Shown: piece by piece, positions 1-7,339 of the stretch
How positions within the stretch are numbered: the stretch's first letter is position 1
Layout of the letters: every line of letters starts with the position of its first letter
Origin: HGM04593 sp045592125
GTDB taxonomy: Bacteria; Bacteroidota; Bacteroidia; Bacteroidales; Bacteroidaceae
NCBI GenBank assembly: GCA_045592125.1
Contig: JAZNUE010000066.1
Span: 1 to 11,849, forward strand
Direction: 5' to 3'
DNA length: 11,849 nt
The notes under the pieces: generated by a model
Database searches by the model: none
Told to the model about the DNA's origin: nothing
The model's input: the letters and a program-made list of their open reading frames with translations, nothing else
Program-made: the position numbers and the translations under genes

Positions 1-63
1 TGTCATCCTGAGCAAAGCGAAGGATCTCAAGAGCGCATTGACAGAGATTCTTCACTGCGTTCA
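1..63. repeat. Palindromic intergenic repeat, copy A
   Basis: By hand alignment, bases 1-63 match 183-245 at 55 of 63 positions, and the first 40 bases differ at only one (base 33). The left arm, starting TGTCATCCTGAG and ending GGATCTC at base 28, is imperfectly complementary to a right arm starting GAGATTCTTC at base 44. The copy begins exactly at the window edge, so its true left end is not seen. The core (TGAGC..AGCGAAGGATCTC facing GAGAT..TTCGCTGCGCTCA) resembles a short noncoding palindrome that I recognise from intergenic regions of many bacteria. Its function is unknown to me; a REP- or MITE-like role is inference. Confidence 0.75.
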
Positions 64-182
64 GACGTGTTGTTGAGGGCTTTGCCCGAAAAATGACAAA
101 ACAACGTTTTGTTATCGACGAGTTTTGCAGCAACAGGTCAAACGAAGCATAGCCGAAAGCCAAATGCCAAGACCGATGTGCC

Positions 183-253
183 TGTCATCCTGAGCAAAGC
201 GAAGGATCTCAAGAACGCATTGGATGAGATGTTTCGCTGCGCTCAACATGACA
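183..253. repeat. Palindromic intergenic repeat, copy B
   Basis: The left arm 183-210 and right arm 226-253 are inverted repeats pairing at 22 of 28 positions around a 15-nt loop (211-225). The mismatches fall in three neighbouring pairs (CC/GT, AA/GC, GG/AC) rather than being scattered. This is the second copy of the element at the window edge. Its right end is extended by the tandem units at 243-292. In the thrA mRNA it would fold as a long hairpin about 100 nt beyond the stop codon, where it could shield the 3' end from exonucleases; that role is inference. Confidence 0.75.
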
Positions 254-292
254 GGGCACTCAACATGACAGGGCACTCAGGATGACAGGCAC
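243..292. repeat. Three tandem 16-17-bp units, TCAACATGACAGGGCAC
   Basis: The unit TCAACATGACAGGGCAC occurs at 243-259 and identically at 260-276. A third, variant unit, TCAGGATGACAGGCAC (16 nt), follows at 277-292. Each unit contains the outer end of the right arm of the palindromic repeat (TCA..ATGACA), so the array looks like amplification of that arm by slippage. The third unit has the GG dinucleotide that restores perfect complementarity to the left arm. Confidence 0.85.
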
Positions 293-353
293 ATCGACCG
301 TTGGCGAGCTTTGCTCCCCCTAAAGTGGGGAAAAGGAAATTCCCCCTCCTGTC

Positions 354-2792
354 TCAGATATTCGCAATTCTCATTATGTCGGCAAAGACGCCTGCTGCGG
401 TGACGCTCGCGCCGGCGCCGTAGCCCTGTATGAGCATTGGATACTCCTTATAGCGCTCGGTGGTGAGCAGGATTATGTTGTTGCTGCCTTCGAGGTGGTA
501 GAAGGGGTGGCGCTCGTCTACCTTGCTCAGCGCCACGCTGCCCTTGCCGTTCTCGTAGCGGGCAATGAAGCGCCAGTGCTTCTTCTCGGCCGCAAGCTGC
601 CTGCGCTCGCTCTCGAACTGCTCGTCGAGCTGCGGGAGCCTGGCCCAGAAGTTCTCGAGCGTGCCGTCGAAGAGTTCCTGGGGAATGAAGAGGCGTGCCT
701 CTACATCCTCCTGCTCAATAGCATAGCCGGCCTCGCGTGCCAGGATTACCAGTTTCCTTATAACATCCTTGCCCGATAGGTCGATACGCGGGTCGGGCTC
801 GCTGTAGCCCTTCTCCTGGGCCAGGCGCACCGCCTCGCTCATAGGCACATCGCGGCCCAGCACGTTGAAGATGAAGTTGAGCGTGCCGCTAAGCACCGCC
901 TCAATCTTAAGTATCTTGTCGCCGCTGTTTATGAGGTCGTTAATTGTATTTATTACTGGCAGGCCTGCGCCCACATTCGTCTCGAACAGGTACTTTATGT
1001 TACGCTGGCGCGCAATCTGCTTGAGGAGGCAGTATGTATCGTAGTCGCCCGAGGAGGCAATCTTGTTGGCCGCCACAACGCTAATGTTGTGCGACAGCAG
1101 GTCGGCATATATTGACGCTACCTCGCTGTTAGCCGTGCAGTCCACGAACACCGAGTTAAAGATGTTCATGTGTATAATCTCGTCGCGCAGCTGCTTTATG
1201 TTGCTCTCCTTGCTGTCCTTGAGACGGGCGCGGTAGCCGTCGAGGGCAAGGCCCTCGCGGTCGAATATCGCATGGCGGCTGTTGGCTATGCCCACGATAT
1301 TGAGCTTGAGGCCGTGCTCACTCTTGAGCTTCTCCTGCTGCGAGGCAATCTGCTCAATGAGGCTGCCGCCCACTGTGCCAATGCCGCAGATGAAGAGGTT
1401 GAGCACCTTGTACTCCGACAGGAAGAAGGAGTCGTGTATTACGTTCAGTGTCTTGCGCAGCAGCCTTGAATCGATTACGAACGAGATATTGGTCTCCTGG
1501 CCGCCCTGCGCGCATGCAATCACATTTATGCCGTTGCGCCCGAGTGTCTGGAACAGTTTGCCTATTATGCCTGCATTGTGGCGCATGTTCTCGCCCACAA
1601 TGGCCACGGTAGAGAGCCCGCCAGTGGCGCGCACGCTCTCCATGAGACCCATTGAAATCTCTCTCTCGAACTCGATGTTGAGCACTTCGCATGCCTTCTG
1701 GGCGTCGACATGGCGCAGGCCCAGCGACGTGCTGTTCTCCGACGAGGCCTGGGCCACAAGGAACACGCTTATGCCGGCATTGGCAAGCGCACGGAAAATG
1801 CGCTGGTTCACGCCCACAACGCCCACCATGCCAAGGCCCTGCACAGTGAGCAGGCAGGTATCGTTTATGCTTGAGATACCCTTGATGAGCCTGCCCTCAT
1901 CCTCACTGTGGCTGTCAATTACAGTGCCCTCGCCATCGGGGTTGAAGGTGTTCTTTATCTTTATGGGGATATTTGCCTTGAACACTGGGTAGATAGTAGG
2001 CGGATAGACTACCTTTGCGCCGAAGTTGCAGAGTTCTGTCGCCTCGACATAGCTCAGGTGCCCTATGGTGTAGGCGTTGCCTATTACGCGCGGGTCGGCG
2101 GTCATGAACCCGTCAACATCGGTCCATATCTCGAGGCAGCTGGCCTTGAGCGCAGCAGCAAGTATCGCGGCAGTGTAGTCGCTGCCGCCACGGCCAAGGT
2201 TTGTAATCTCCTCGCTGTCCTTGTCCTGTGCAATGAAGCCGGGAACCACCACAACCCTCTCGCTGCAGCCGTCGAACTGCTCGTGTATGAGACAGCCGGT
2301 AACCTCGTCGGCCAGGATATACTTGCCGTGCTTGGTCTCTGTCTTTATGAAGCGGCGCGCATTGAAGCGCACTGCACCGTCGATGAGCGCAGTTACAATG
2401 CGGCTCGATATCCTCTCGCCATAGCTCACAATCGTCGCCTCGGACTTTGCTGTGAGGTTGTTTATGAGCGCAAGGCCCTGATATATGTTGTTCAGTTCAT
2501 TCAGCAGCACATCAACCTCCTGCAGCAGGGCACTGCGCTTGTCCTCGCATGCTATAACGGCATTAATGAGGCTATGGTGGCGCGCCACAATCTCCTGGAA
2601 CTCACGGTTGAACTCCGCGTCGCCGCTCACCGCCATGTTGGCTGTCCCTATGAGCTTGTCGGTTATGCCGCCCAGTGCCGACACCACGACAATCACGCGC
2701 TCCTCGGCAGCGGCCCTCTCAACTATTCCCTTAAGGTTAAGTATGCTGTTTACGGAACCAACAGACGTTCCGCCGAATTTCATTACTTTCAT
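354..2792 (-). CDS. thrA: Bifunctional aspartokinase / homoserine dehydrogenase (ThrA)
   Basis: This cytosolic enzyme phosphorylates aspartate and, with a second domain, reduces aspartate semialdehyde to homoserine: steps one and three of the aspartate-derived threonine/methionine pathway. Counting from the ATG at 2790-2792 (812 aa; E. coli ThrA is 820), the kinase domain comes first, with KFGGTS at 5-10, the nucleotide-site motif NLGRGGSDYTA at 198-208 and TDVDGFMTADPR at 224-235. Two ACT-type regulatory domains follow at about 313-383 and 393-458. The dehydrogenase half starts at about 463, with the dinucleotide-binding GIGTVGGSL at 470-478, VAANK at 573-577, the signature region ending EAVLSGTLNFIF near 642, and a likely catalytic lysine in DLSGKD at 675. 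A longer reading starts at a TTG at 2813, but the ATG matches the family N-terminus MKVMKFGGTS. The gene has its own promoter and is separated from rpoC by a strong terminator. Threonine feedback through the ACT domains is expected from the family but not shown here. Confidence 0.96.
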   Translation of the reverse strand: MKVMKFGGTSVGSVNSILNLKGIVERAAAEERVIVVVSALGGITDKLIGTANMAVSGDAEFNREFQEIVARHHSLINAVIACEDKRSALLQEVDVLLNELNNIYQGLALINNLTAKSEATIVSYGERISSRIVTALIDGAVRFNARRFIKTETKHGKYILADEVTGCLIHEQFDGCSERVVVVPGFIAQDKDSEEITNLGRGGSDYTAAILAAALKASCLEIWTDVDGFMTADPRVIGNAYTIGHLSYVEATELCNFGAKVVYPPTIYPVFKANIPIKIKNTFNPDGEGTVIDSHSEDEGRLIKGISSINDTCLLTVQGLGMVGVVGVNQRIFRALANAGISVFLVAQASSENSTSLGLRHVDAQKACEVLNIEFEREISMGLMESVRATGGLSTVAIVGENMRHNAGIIGKLFQTLGRNGINVIACAQGGQETNISFVIDSRLLRKTLNVIHDSFFLSEYKVLNLFICGIGTVGGSLIEQIASQQEKLKSEHGLKLNIVGIANSRHAIFDREGLALDGYRARLKDSKESNIKQLRDEIIHMNIFNSVFVDCTANSEVASIYADLLSHNISVVAANKIASSGDYDTYCLLKQIARQRNIKYLFETNVGAGLPVINTINDLINSGDKILKIEAVLSGTLNFIFNVLGRDVPMSEAVRLAQEKGYSEPDPRIDLSGKDVIRKLVILAREAGYAIEQEDVEARLFIPQELFDGTLENFWARLPQLDEQFESERRQLAAEKKHWRFIARYENGKGSVALSKVDERHPFYHLEGSNNIILLTTERYKEYPMLIQGYGAGASVTAAGVFADIMRIANI

Positions 2793-2813
2793 TTTCACAC
2801 AAATAAATTCCAA

Positions 2814-2838
2814 GGCGCAAATTTACAGTTTTTGCGCC
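2814..2838 (-). promoter_or_regulatory. Candidate operator palindrome over the thrA promoter
   Basis: GGCGCAAA (2814-2821) and TTTGCGCC (2831-2838) form a perfect 8-bp inverted repeat with a 9-base centre. It overlaps the predicted -7 element of the thrA promoter, so a dimeric protein bound there would block polymerase. The predicted transcription start lies at the low-coordinate edge of the palindrome, so it would act as DNA rather than as an mRNA hairpin, unless the transcript starts further upstream. No regulator can be named from the sequence. Confidence 0.45.
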
Positions 2839-2852
2839 ATTGAAAAAACAAA
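2818..2852 (-). promoter_or_regulatory. Predicted thrA promoter, Bacteroidetes type
   Basis: Read on the minus strand, TAAATTTG (2818-2825) is an exact match to the Bacteroidetes -7 element TAnnTTTG. A TTTG (2849-2852) lies 23 nt upstream as a possible -33 element; this spacing is slightly longer than usual. The transcript would start near 2811-2814, giving a leader of about 20 nt before the ATG at 2792. That leaves no room for a leader-peptide attenuator of the E. coli thr type. No Shine-Dalgarno sequence is seen, which is normal for the phylum. Confidence 0.6.
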
Positions 2853-2896
2853 CTGCCCTATTTTTTAGGGAACGCCCCCGTTTCCCCACCCGCCTA

Positions 2897-2938
2897 TGTA
2901 GAAAAAACTCCTGGCTACCGCCAGGAGTTTTTTCTACA
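2897..2938. terminator. Strong rpoC terminator, symmetric hairpin
   Basis: Bases 2897-2915 and 2920-2938 form a perfect 19-bp stem with a 4-base loop. The GC-rich core CTCCTGGC/GCCAGGAG is followed by AAAAAA/TTTTTT and then TGTAG/CTACA. On the minus strand the hairpin begins 19 nt after the rpoC stop codon, and its T run makes a classical intrinsic terminator. Because the A and T tracts are symmetric, it should also work on plus-strand transcription. It separates the rpoBC operon from thrA. Confidence 0.93.
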
Positions 2939-2956
2939 GTGTGCATATGTCATGTA

Positions 2957-5900
2957 TTACTGCTCGTCCTCGTCATCGGAGAAGTCAAGCACTACATTCT
3001 TGCTTGCCTGCAGGCGCTCGTAGTCTTCCTTTGAGCCTACGACAATCCTGCCGAAGTCGCGCTGGCCTGTACCGGCGGGGATGAGGTGACCGCAGATAAC
3101 GTTCTCCTTCATACCGAGCAGGTAGTCGCTCTTCATGTTGATTGCTGCCTCGTTGAGGACCTTTGTGGTCTCCTGGAACGACGCTGCCGACATGAAGCTC
3201 TGTGTCTGCAATGCTGCGCGTGTGATACCCTGCAGAATCTGTGTAGATGTTGCGGGCTGTGCATCACGTGCCTCAACAGGCCTGAGGTCGCGGCGCTTGA
3301 GAGTACTGTTCTCGTCGCGGAGCTTGCGTGCTGTGATTATCTGGCCTGGCTTGAAGTTCTCAGAATCGCCTGCGTCAACAACAACCTTCTTGCCCCAGAT
3401 ACGGTCGTTCTCCTCCTGGAACTGGAGCTTGTCTACAATCTGCTGCTCAAGGAAGCGGGTATCGCCCGGCTCGTTAATCTGGACCTTGCGCATCATCTGG
3501 CGCACGATAATCTCGAAGTGCTTGTCGTTAATCTTCACACCCTGTGAGCGGTATACGTCCTGCGCCTCGTTAACGATGTACTCCTGCACTGCGGTCGGAC
3601 CCTTGATAGCAAGGATGTCCGATGGAGTGATGGCACCGTCGGAGAGCGGTGTGCCGGCACGTACATAGTCGCCGTCCTGAACAAGAATCTGCTTAGAGAG
3701 GGCAACAAGGTACTTCTTGACGTCGCCAACCTTTGATGTAACCACAATCTCGCGGTTACCGCGCTTAACCTTGCCCATTGTAATCTCGCCGTCAATTTCA
3801 GAAACGACTGCAGGGTTAGACGGGTTGCGGGCCTCGAAGAGCTCTGTTACGCGCGGGAGACCACCGGTGATATCACCGGCGCTGCCGAACACGCGCGGAA
3901 TCTTCACGATTACATCACCGGCCTTGAGCACGTCGCCGTCCTCAACAACTACGTGGCCGCCTACAGGCAGGTTGTAGTTGTGCAGCGAGCTGCCGTTCTC
4001 ATCGTTGATGTGTACGGTAGGAATCTTGTTCTTGTCCTTAGACTCAATGATGACAATCTCGTGAAGGCCTGTACTCTCGTCAGTCTCTACCTTATATGTG
4101 ATGTTCTCTATTACAGACTCGAACTCTACCTTACCGGCAACCTCAGTCACGATTACGGCGTTGAAGGGGTCCCAAGAGGCAATTACCTTGCCCTTCTCAA
4201 CGAGCTCGTCCTCGCCTGCATAGAGCTTAGAGCCGTAAGGGATGTTGTGTGAAGAGAGGACAATGCCTGTGTTCACGTCAACAAAGCGTACCTCGCTCAA
4301 GCGGCTCACGACAATCTTCACTGGTGTGCCGTCGGGCTCAATAGTGTCTACGGTACGCAGTTCCTCGAACTTGAGGCGTGAAGCGTGCTTTGCACGTATT
4401 GTAGCGTCGGCAGCGATGTTGGCCGCTGTACCACCGGCGTGGAAGGTACGGAGAGTAAGCTGTGTACCAGGCTCACCGATAGACTGCGCTGCGATTACGC
4501 CTACAGCCTCGCCCTTCTCGACCATGCGGCTTGTTGCAAGGTTGCGGCCGTAGCACTTGGCGCAGACGCCGTGCTTAGACTCGCAGGTGAGCACTGAACG
4601 TATCTCGACGCTCTCGATAGGTGACTTCTCAATCTCCTCGGCAATGGCCTCGGTGATGAGCTCGCCCGAAGCAACAAGAACCTTTCCTGTTGTAGGATGG
4701 ACAACATCGTGTACCGATACACGGCCCATAATGCGCTCGCCAAGCGTTGCGACAATCTCGTCGCCGTTCTTGAGCGCTGTACATACAAGGCCGCGCAATG
4801 TGCCGCAATCGTCCTCGTTGATGATTACGTCGTGAGAGACGTCGACAAGACGGCGTGTCAGGTAACCGGCGTCGGCTGTCTTGAGCGCGGTATCGGCAAG
4901 ACCCTTACGGGCACCGTGAGAAGAGATAAAGTACTCAAGCACCGAAAGACCCTCCTTAAAGTTAGAGAGAATTGGGTTCTCGATAATCTGTGAGCCCTCG
5001 GAACCTGCCTTCTGGGGCTTGGCCATAAGGCCACGCATACCAGAGAGCTGGCGAATCTGGTCCTTAGAGCCACGGGCACCAGAGTCAAGCATCATGTATA
5101 CTGAGTTGAAGCCCTGGTCATCCTCGGCGATAGTCTTGAGCAGGACGTTGGCCAGGTCGGCATTAACGTGTGTCCACTCGTCGACAACCTTGTTATATCG
5201 CTCCTTGTCCGTGATAAGACCGAGGTTGTACTCTGCAAGAATCTCCTCGACCTTCTCGTTACCCTTGCGTACAAGCTCCTCTTTCTCCTTAGGGATGATA
5301 ACGTCATCGAGGTTGAATGAGAGGCCGCCCTTGAACGCCATGTAGTAGCCAAGGTTCTTGATACCGTCGAGGAACTCGGCCGAACGGGCAACACCTACGC
5401 GCTTGATAACCTCGGTAATGATGTCGCGGAGCGACTTCTTTGATATTACTGTATTGATGAAGCCCATCTCGCGTGGAACAATCTGGTTGACGATGATACG
5501 TCCTACAGATGTCTCGCGGAGAACCTGGACATAGTCGCCGTTCTCGTCAATGTCCTCTACCATAACCTTTACTGGAGCATGAACCTCGACGCGGCCCTGG
5601 TTGTAGGCAATCATTGCCTCCTCGGGACCATAGAACTTCATGCCTGTGCCCTTGGCTCCGTCACGGAGCTTGGTAATGTAGTAGAGACCAAGTACCATAT
5701 CCTGCGAAGGAACGGTGATAGGAGCACCGTTTGACGGGTTCAGTATGTTGTGCGACTGGAGCATGAGCATCTGTGCCTCCAGTATGGCCTCGTTGCTCAG
5801 CGGCAAGTGAACGGCCATCTGGTCACCGTCGAAGTCGGCGTTGAACGCGGTACATGCAAGCGGGTGGAGCTGGATTGCCTTGCCCTCAATCATCTTGGGC

Positions 5901-7309
5901 TGGAATGCCTGGATACCGAGGCGGTGAAGTGTCGGCGCACGGTTAAGGAGAACCGGATGGCCTTTCATTACATGCTCAAGGATATCCCAGATGATTGGCT
6001 CGCGACGGTCGACAATCTTCTTGGCCGACTTTACAGTCTTCACGATACCGCGCTCGATGAGCTTGCGGATGATGAACGGTTTGTAGAGCTCGGCAGCCAT
6101 GAGCTTCGGAAGGCCGCACTCGCCCATCTTGAGCTCAGGGCCAACGACGATAACCGAACGTGCTGAATAGTCAACACGCTTACCCAGAAGGTTCTGGCGG
6201 AAACGTCCCTGCTTGCCCTTGAGGCTGTCCGAAAGAGACTTCAAGGGACGGTTAGCGTCGGACTTGAGGGCGCTTGCCTTGCGTGAGTTGTCGAACAGAG
6301 AGTCGACAGCCTCCTGCAGCATACGCTTCTCGTTGCGCAGGATTACCTCGGGAGCCTTAATCTCGATGAGTTTCTTAAGGCGGTTGTTACGTATGATTAC
6401 GCGGCGGTAGAGGTCGTTGAGGTCCGATGTCGCGAAACGGCCGCCATCCAGCGGAACCAGCGGGCGAAGCTCGGGAGGTGTCACGGGAATGACATTCATA
6501 ATCATCCACTCGGGACGGTTGTTGCCGTTTGAGGCAGCCATTGAAGAGCGGAATGACTCTACAACCTGGAGGCGCTTGAGGGCCTCGTTCTTGCGCTGCT
6601 GCGACATGTCGGTGTTCGCACGGTTACGGAGCTCGTATGAGAGCGAGTCAAGGTCAATGCGTGCAAGAAGGTCCTGGATAGCCTCGGCACCCATCTTGGC
6701 AATGAACTTGTTGGGGTCGCTGTCATCGAGATACTCGTTGCCCTGAGGCAGGCTGTCCATAATTGTAAGGTACTCGTCCTCGGTGAGCAGCTGCATTGTA
6801 TCGACACCGTCGAGGACATTCTCCTTTCCGGGGATGTCCTGGCGCGGCTCGTCGCCCTTGCGGGCCATTACACCCGGCTGGATAACGATGTATTTCTCGT
6901 AGTAGATTACTGCGTCGAGCATCTTTGTGGGGAGGCCCAGCAGATAGCCAATCTTGTTTGGCAATGAGCGGAAGTACCATATGTGGGCCACGGGCACTAC
7001 AAGCTGTATGTGGCCCATGCGCTCACGGCGCACCTTCTTCTCGGTAACCATTACGCCGCAACGGTCGCAGACGATACCTTTATAGCGTATACGCTTGTAC
7101 TTACCGCAGTGGCACTCGTAATCCTTTACCGGACCGAAGATTCGCTCGCAGAACAATCCGTCACGCTCGGGCTTATAGGTACGGTAGTTGATTGTTTCGG
7201 GTTTCAACACCTCTCCACATGAATTACCGAGTATCTCCTGCGGTGAAGCAAGGCCGATGGTAATCTTCGAGAAATTATTCTTTGTCTTAGTTTCTTTTCT
7301 AAAAGCCAT
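2957..7309 (-). CDS. rpoC: DNA-directed RNA polymerase subunit beta'
   Basis: This is the largest subunit of the core RNA polymerase and carries the catalytic magnesium site. At 1450 aa it is slightly longer than E. coli RpoC. In order: the N-terminal zinc site C66-x-C68...C81-x2-C84; the clamp and lid/rudder region around 240-380; NADFDGDQMAVH at 490-501, whose D492, D494 and D496 hold the active-site magnesium; the F-loop region near 745-765; the bridge helix about 790-826 (HGARKGLADTALKTADAGYL); a second zinc site at C835, C909, C916 and C919; and the trigger loop with LTLRTFHAGG at 951-960, including H957. An insertion with sandwich-barrel-like repeats, like that of E. coli, follows at about 964-1150 and ends at ITGGLPRVTELFEARNP. 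The C-terminus is acidic (DFSDDEDEQ). It starts 30 nt after the rpoB stop and is followed directly by the terminator. All key residues are intact. Confidence 0.99.
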   Translation of the reverse strand: MAFRKETKTKNNFSKITIGLASPQEILGNSCGEVLKPETINYRTYKPERDGLFCERIFGPVKDYECHCGKYKRIRYKGIVCDRCGVMVTEKKVRRERMGHIQLVVPVAHIWYFRSLPNKIGYLLGLPTKMLDAVIYYEKYIVIQPGVMARKGDEPRQDIPGKENVLDGVDTMQLLTEDEYLTIMDSLPQGNEYLDDSDPNKFIAKMGAEAIQDLLARIDLDSLSYELRNRANTDMSQQRKNEALKRLQVVESFRSSMAASNGNNRPEWMIMNVIPVTPPELRPLVPLDGGRFATSDLNDLYRRVIIRNNRLKKLIEIKAPEVILRNEKRMLQEAVDSLFDNSRKASALKSDANRPLKSLSDSLKGKQGRFRQNLLGKRVDYSARSVIVVGPELKMGECGLPKLMAAELYKPFIIRKLIERGIVKTVKSAKKIVDRREPIIWDILEHVMKGHPVLLNRAPTLHRLGIQAFQPKMIEGKAIQLHPLACTAFNADFDGDQMAVHLPLSNEAILEAQMLMLQSHNILNPSNGAPITVPSQDMVLGLYYITKLRDGAKGTGMKFYGPEEAMIAYNQGRVEVHAPVKVMVEDIDENGDYVQVLRETSVGRIIVNQIVPREMGFINTVISKKSLRDIITEVIKRVGVARSAEFLDGIKNLGYYMAFKGGLSFNLDDVIIPKEKEELVRKGNEKVEEILAEYNLGLITDKERYNKVVDEWTHVNADLANVLLKTIAEDDQGFNSVYMMLDSGARGSKDQIRQLSGMRGLMAKPQKAGSEGSQIIENPILSNFKEGLSVLEYFISSHGARKGLADTALKTADAGYLTRRLVDVSHDVIINEDDCGTLRGLVCTALKNGDEIVATLGERIMGRVSVHDVVHPTTGKVLVASGELITEAIAEEIEKSPIESVEIRSVLTCESKHGVCAKCYGRNLATSRMVEKGEAVGVIAAQSIGEPGTQLTLRTFHAGGTAANIAADATIRAKHASRLKFEELRTVDTIEPDGTPVKIVVSRLSEVRFVDVNTGIVLSSHNIPYGSKLYAGEDELVEKGKVIASWDPFNAVIVTEVAGKVEFESVIENITYKVETDESTGLHEIVIIESKDKNKIPTVHINDENGSSLHNYNLPVGGHVVVEDGDVLKAGDVIVKIPRVFGSAGDITGGLPRVTELFEARNPSNPAVVSEIDGEITMGKVKRGNREIVVTSKVGDVKKYLVALSKQILVQDGDYVRAGTPLSDGAITPSDILAIKGPTAVQEYIVNEAQDVYRSQGVKINDKHFEIIVRQMMRKVQINEPGDTRFLEQQIVDKLQFQEENDRIWGKKVVVDAGDSENFKPGQIITARKLRDENSTLKRRDLRPVEARDAQPATSTQILQGITRAALQTQSFMSAASFQETTKVLNEAAINMKSDYLLGMKENVICGHLIPAGTGQRDFGRIVVGSKEDYERLQASKNVVLDFSDDEDEQ

Positions 7310-7339
7310 AGTTGTATATTGACAAACGTGATGGATTAA

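Larger units (their letters stand above)
174..296. repeat. Perfect 21-bp inverted repeat enclosing repeat copy B
   Basis: Bases 174-194 (CGATGTGCC...CTGAG) are exactly complementary to 276-296 (CTCAG...GGCACATCG), with 81 bases between them. The inner part of the left arm (183-194) is also the outer end of the imperfect palindrome 183-210/226-253. The same strand therefore has a choice of partners: the perfect distal arm, or the imperfect near arms ending at 253 or 270. The perfect match extends past the usual element boundary into its flank, which points to recent formation of the distal arm. Confidence 0.85.
1..353. other. Repeat-bearing noncoding region downstream of thrA
   Basis: No convincing gene lies between the window edge and the thrA stop codon. 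The region holds two copies of a palindromic repeat (about 1-63 and 183-253), a perfect 21-bp inverted repeat (174-194 with 276-296) and three tandem 16-17-bp units (243-292). It also holds several small hairpins: GGGC/GCCC at 77-87, ACAAAA/TTTTGT at 96-112 and GGGGAA/TTCCCC at 327-345. The thrA transcript would run into this region. None of the hairpins has a good T tract on the minus strand, so I cannot place the thrA terminator firmly; the 327-345 hairpin, close after the stop codon, is a weak candidate. No tRNA-like or protein-coding pattern is visible. Confidence 0.7.

Noticed and set aside
1..253. CRISPR array
   Set aside because: There are only two repeat copies about 180 bases apart, the copies diverge along their length, and there are no regular spacers and no cas genes.
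354..2813. Longer thrA reading from the TTG at 2811-2813
   Set aside because: It adds seven residues before the family N-terminus. The predicted transcription start is at about the same place, which would leave no leader, and an ATG 21 nt downstream fits better.
1908..2843. 311-codon open frame on the plus strand opposite thrA
   Set aside because: It lies antisense to well-conserved aspartokinase sequence. The translation has no recognisable domain, and it runs through the thrA promoter region. Such frames arise from the codon bias of the real gene.
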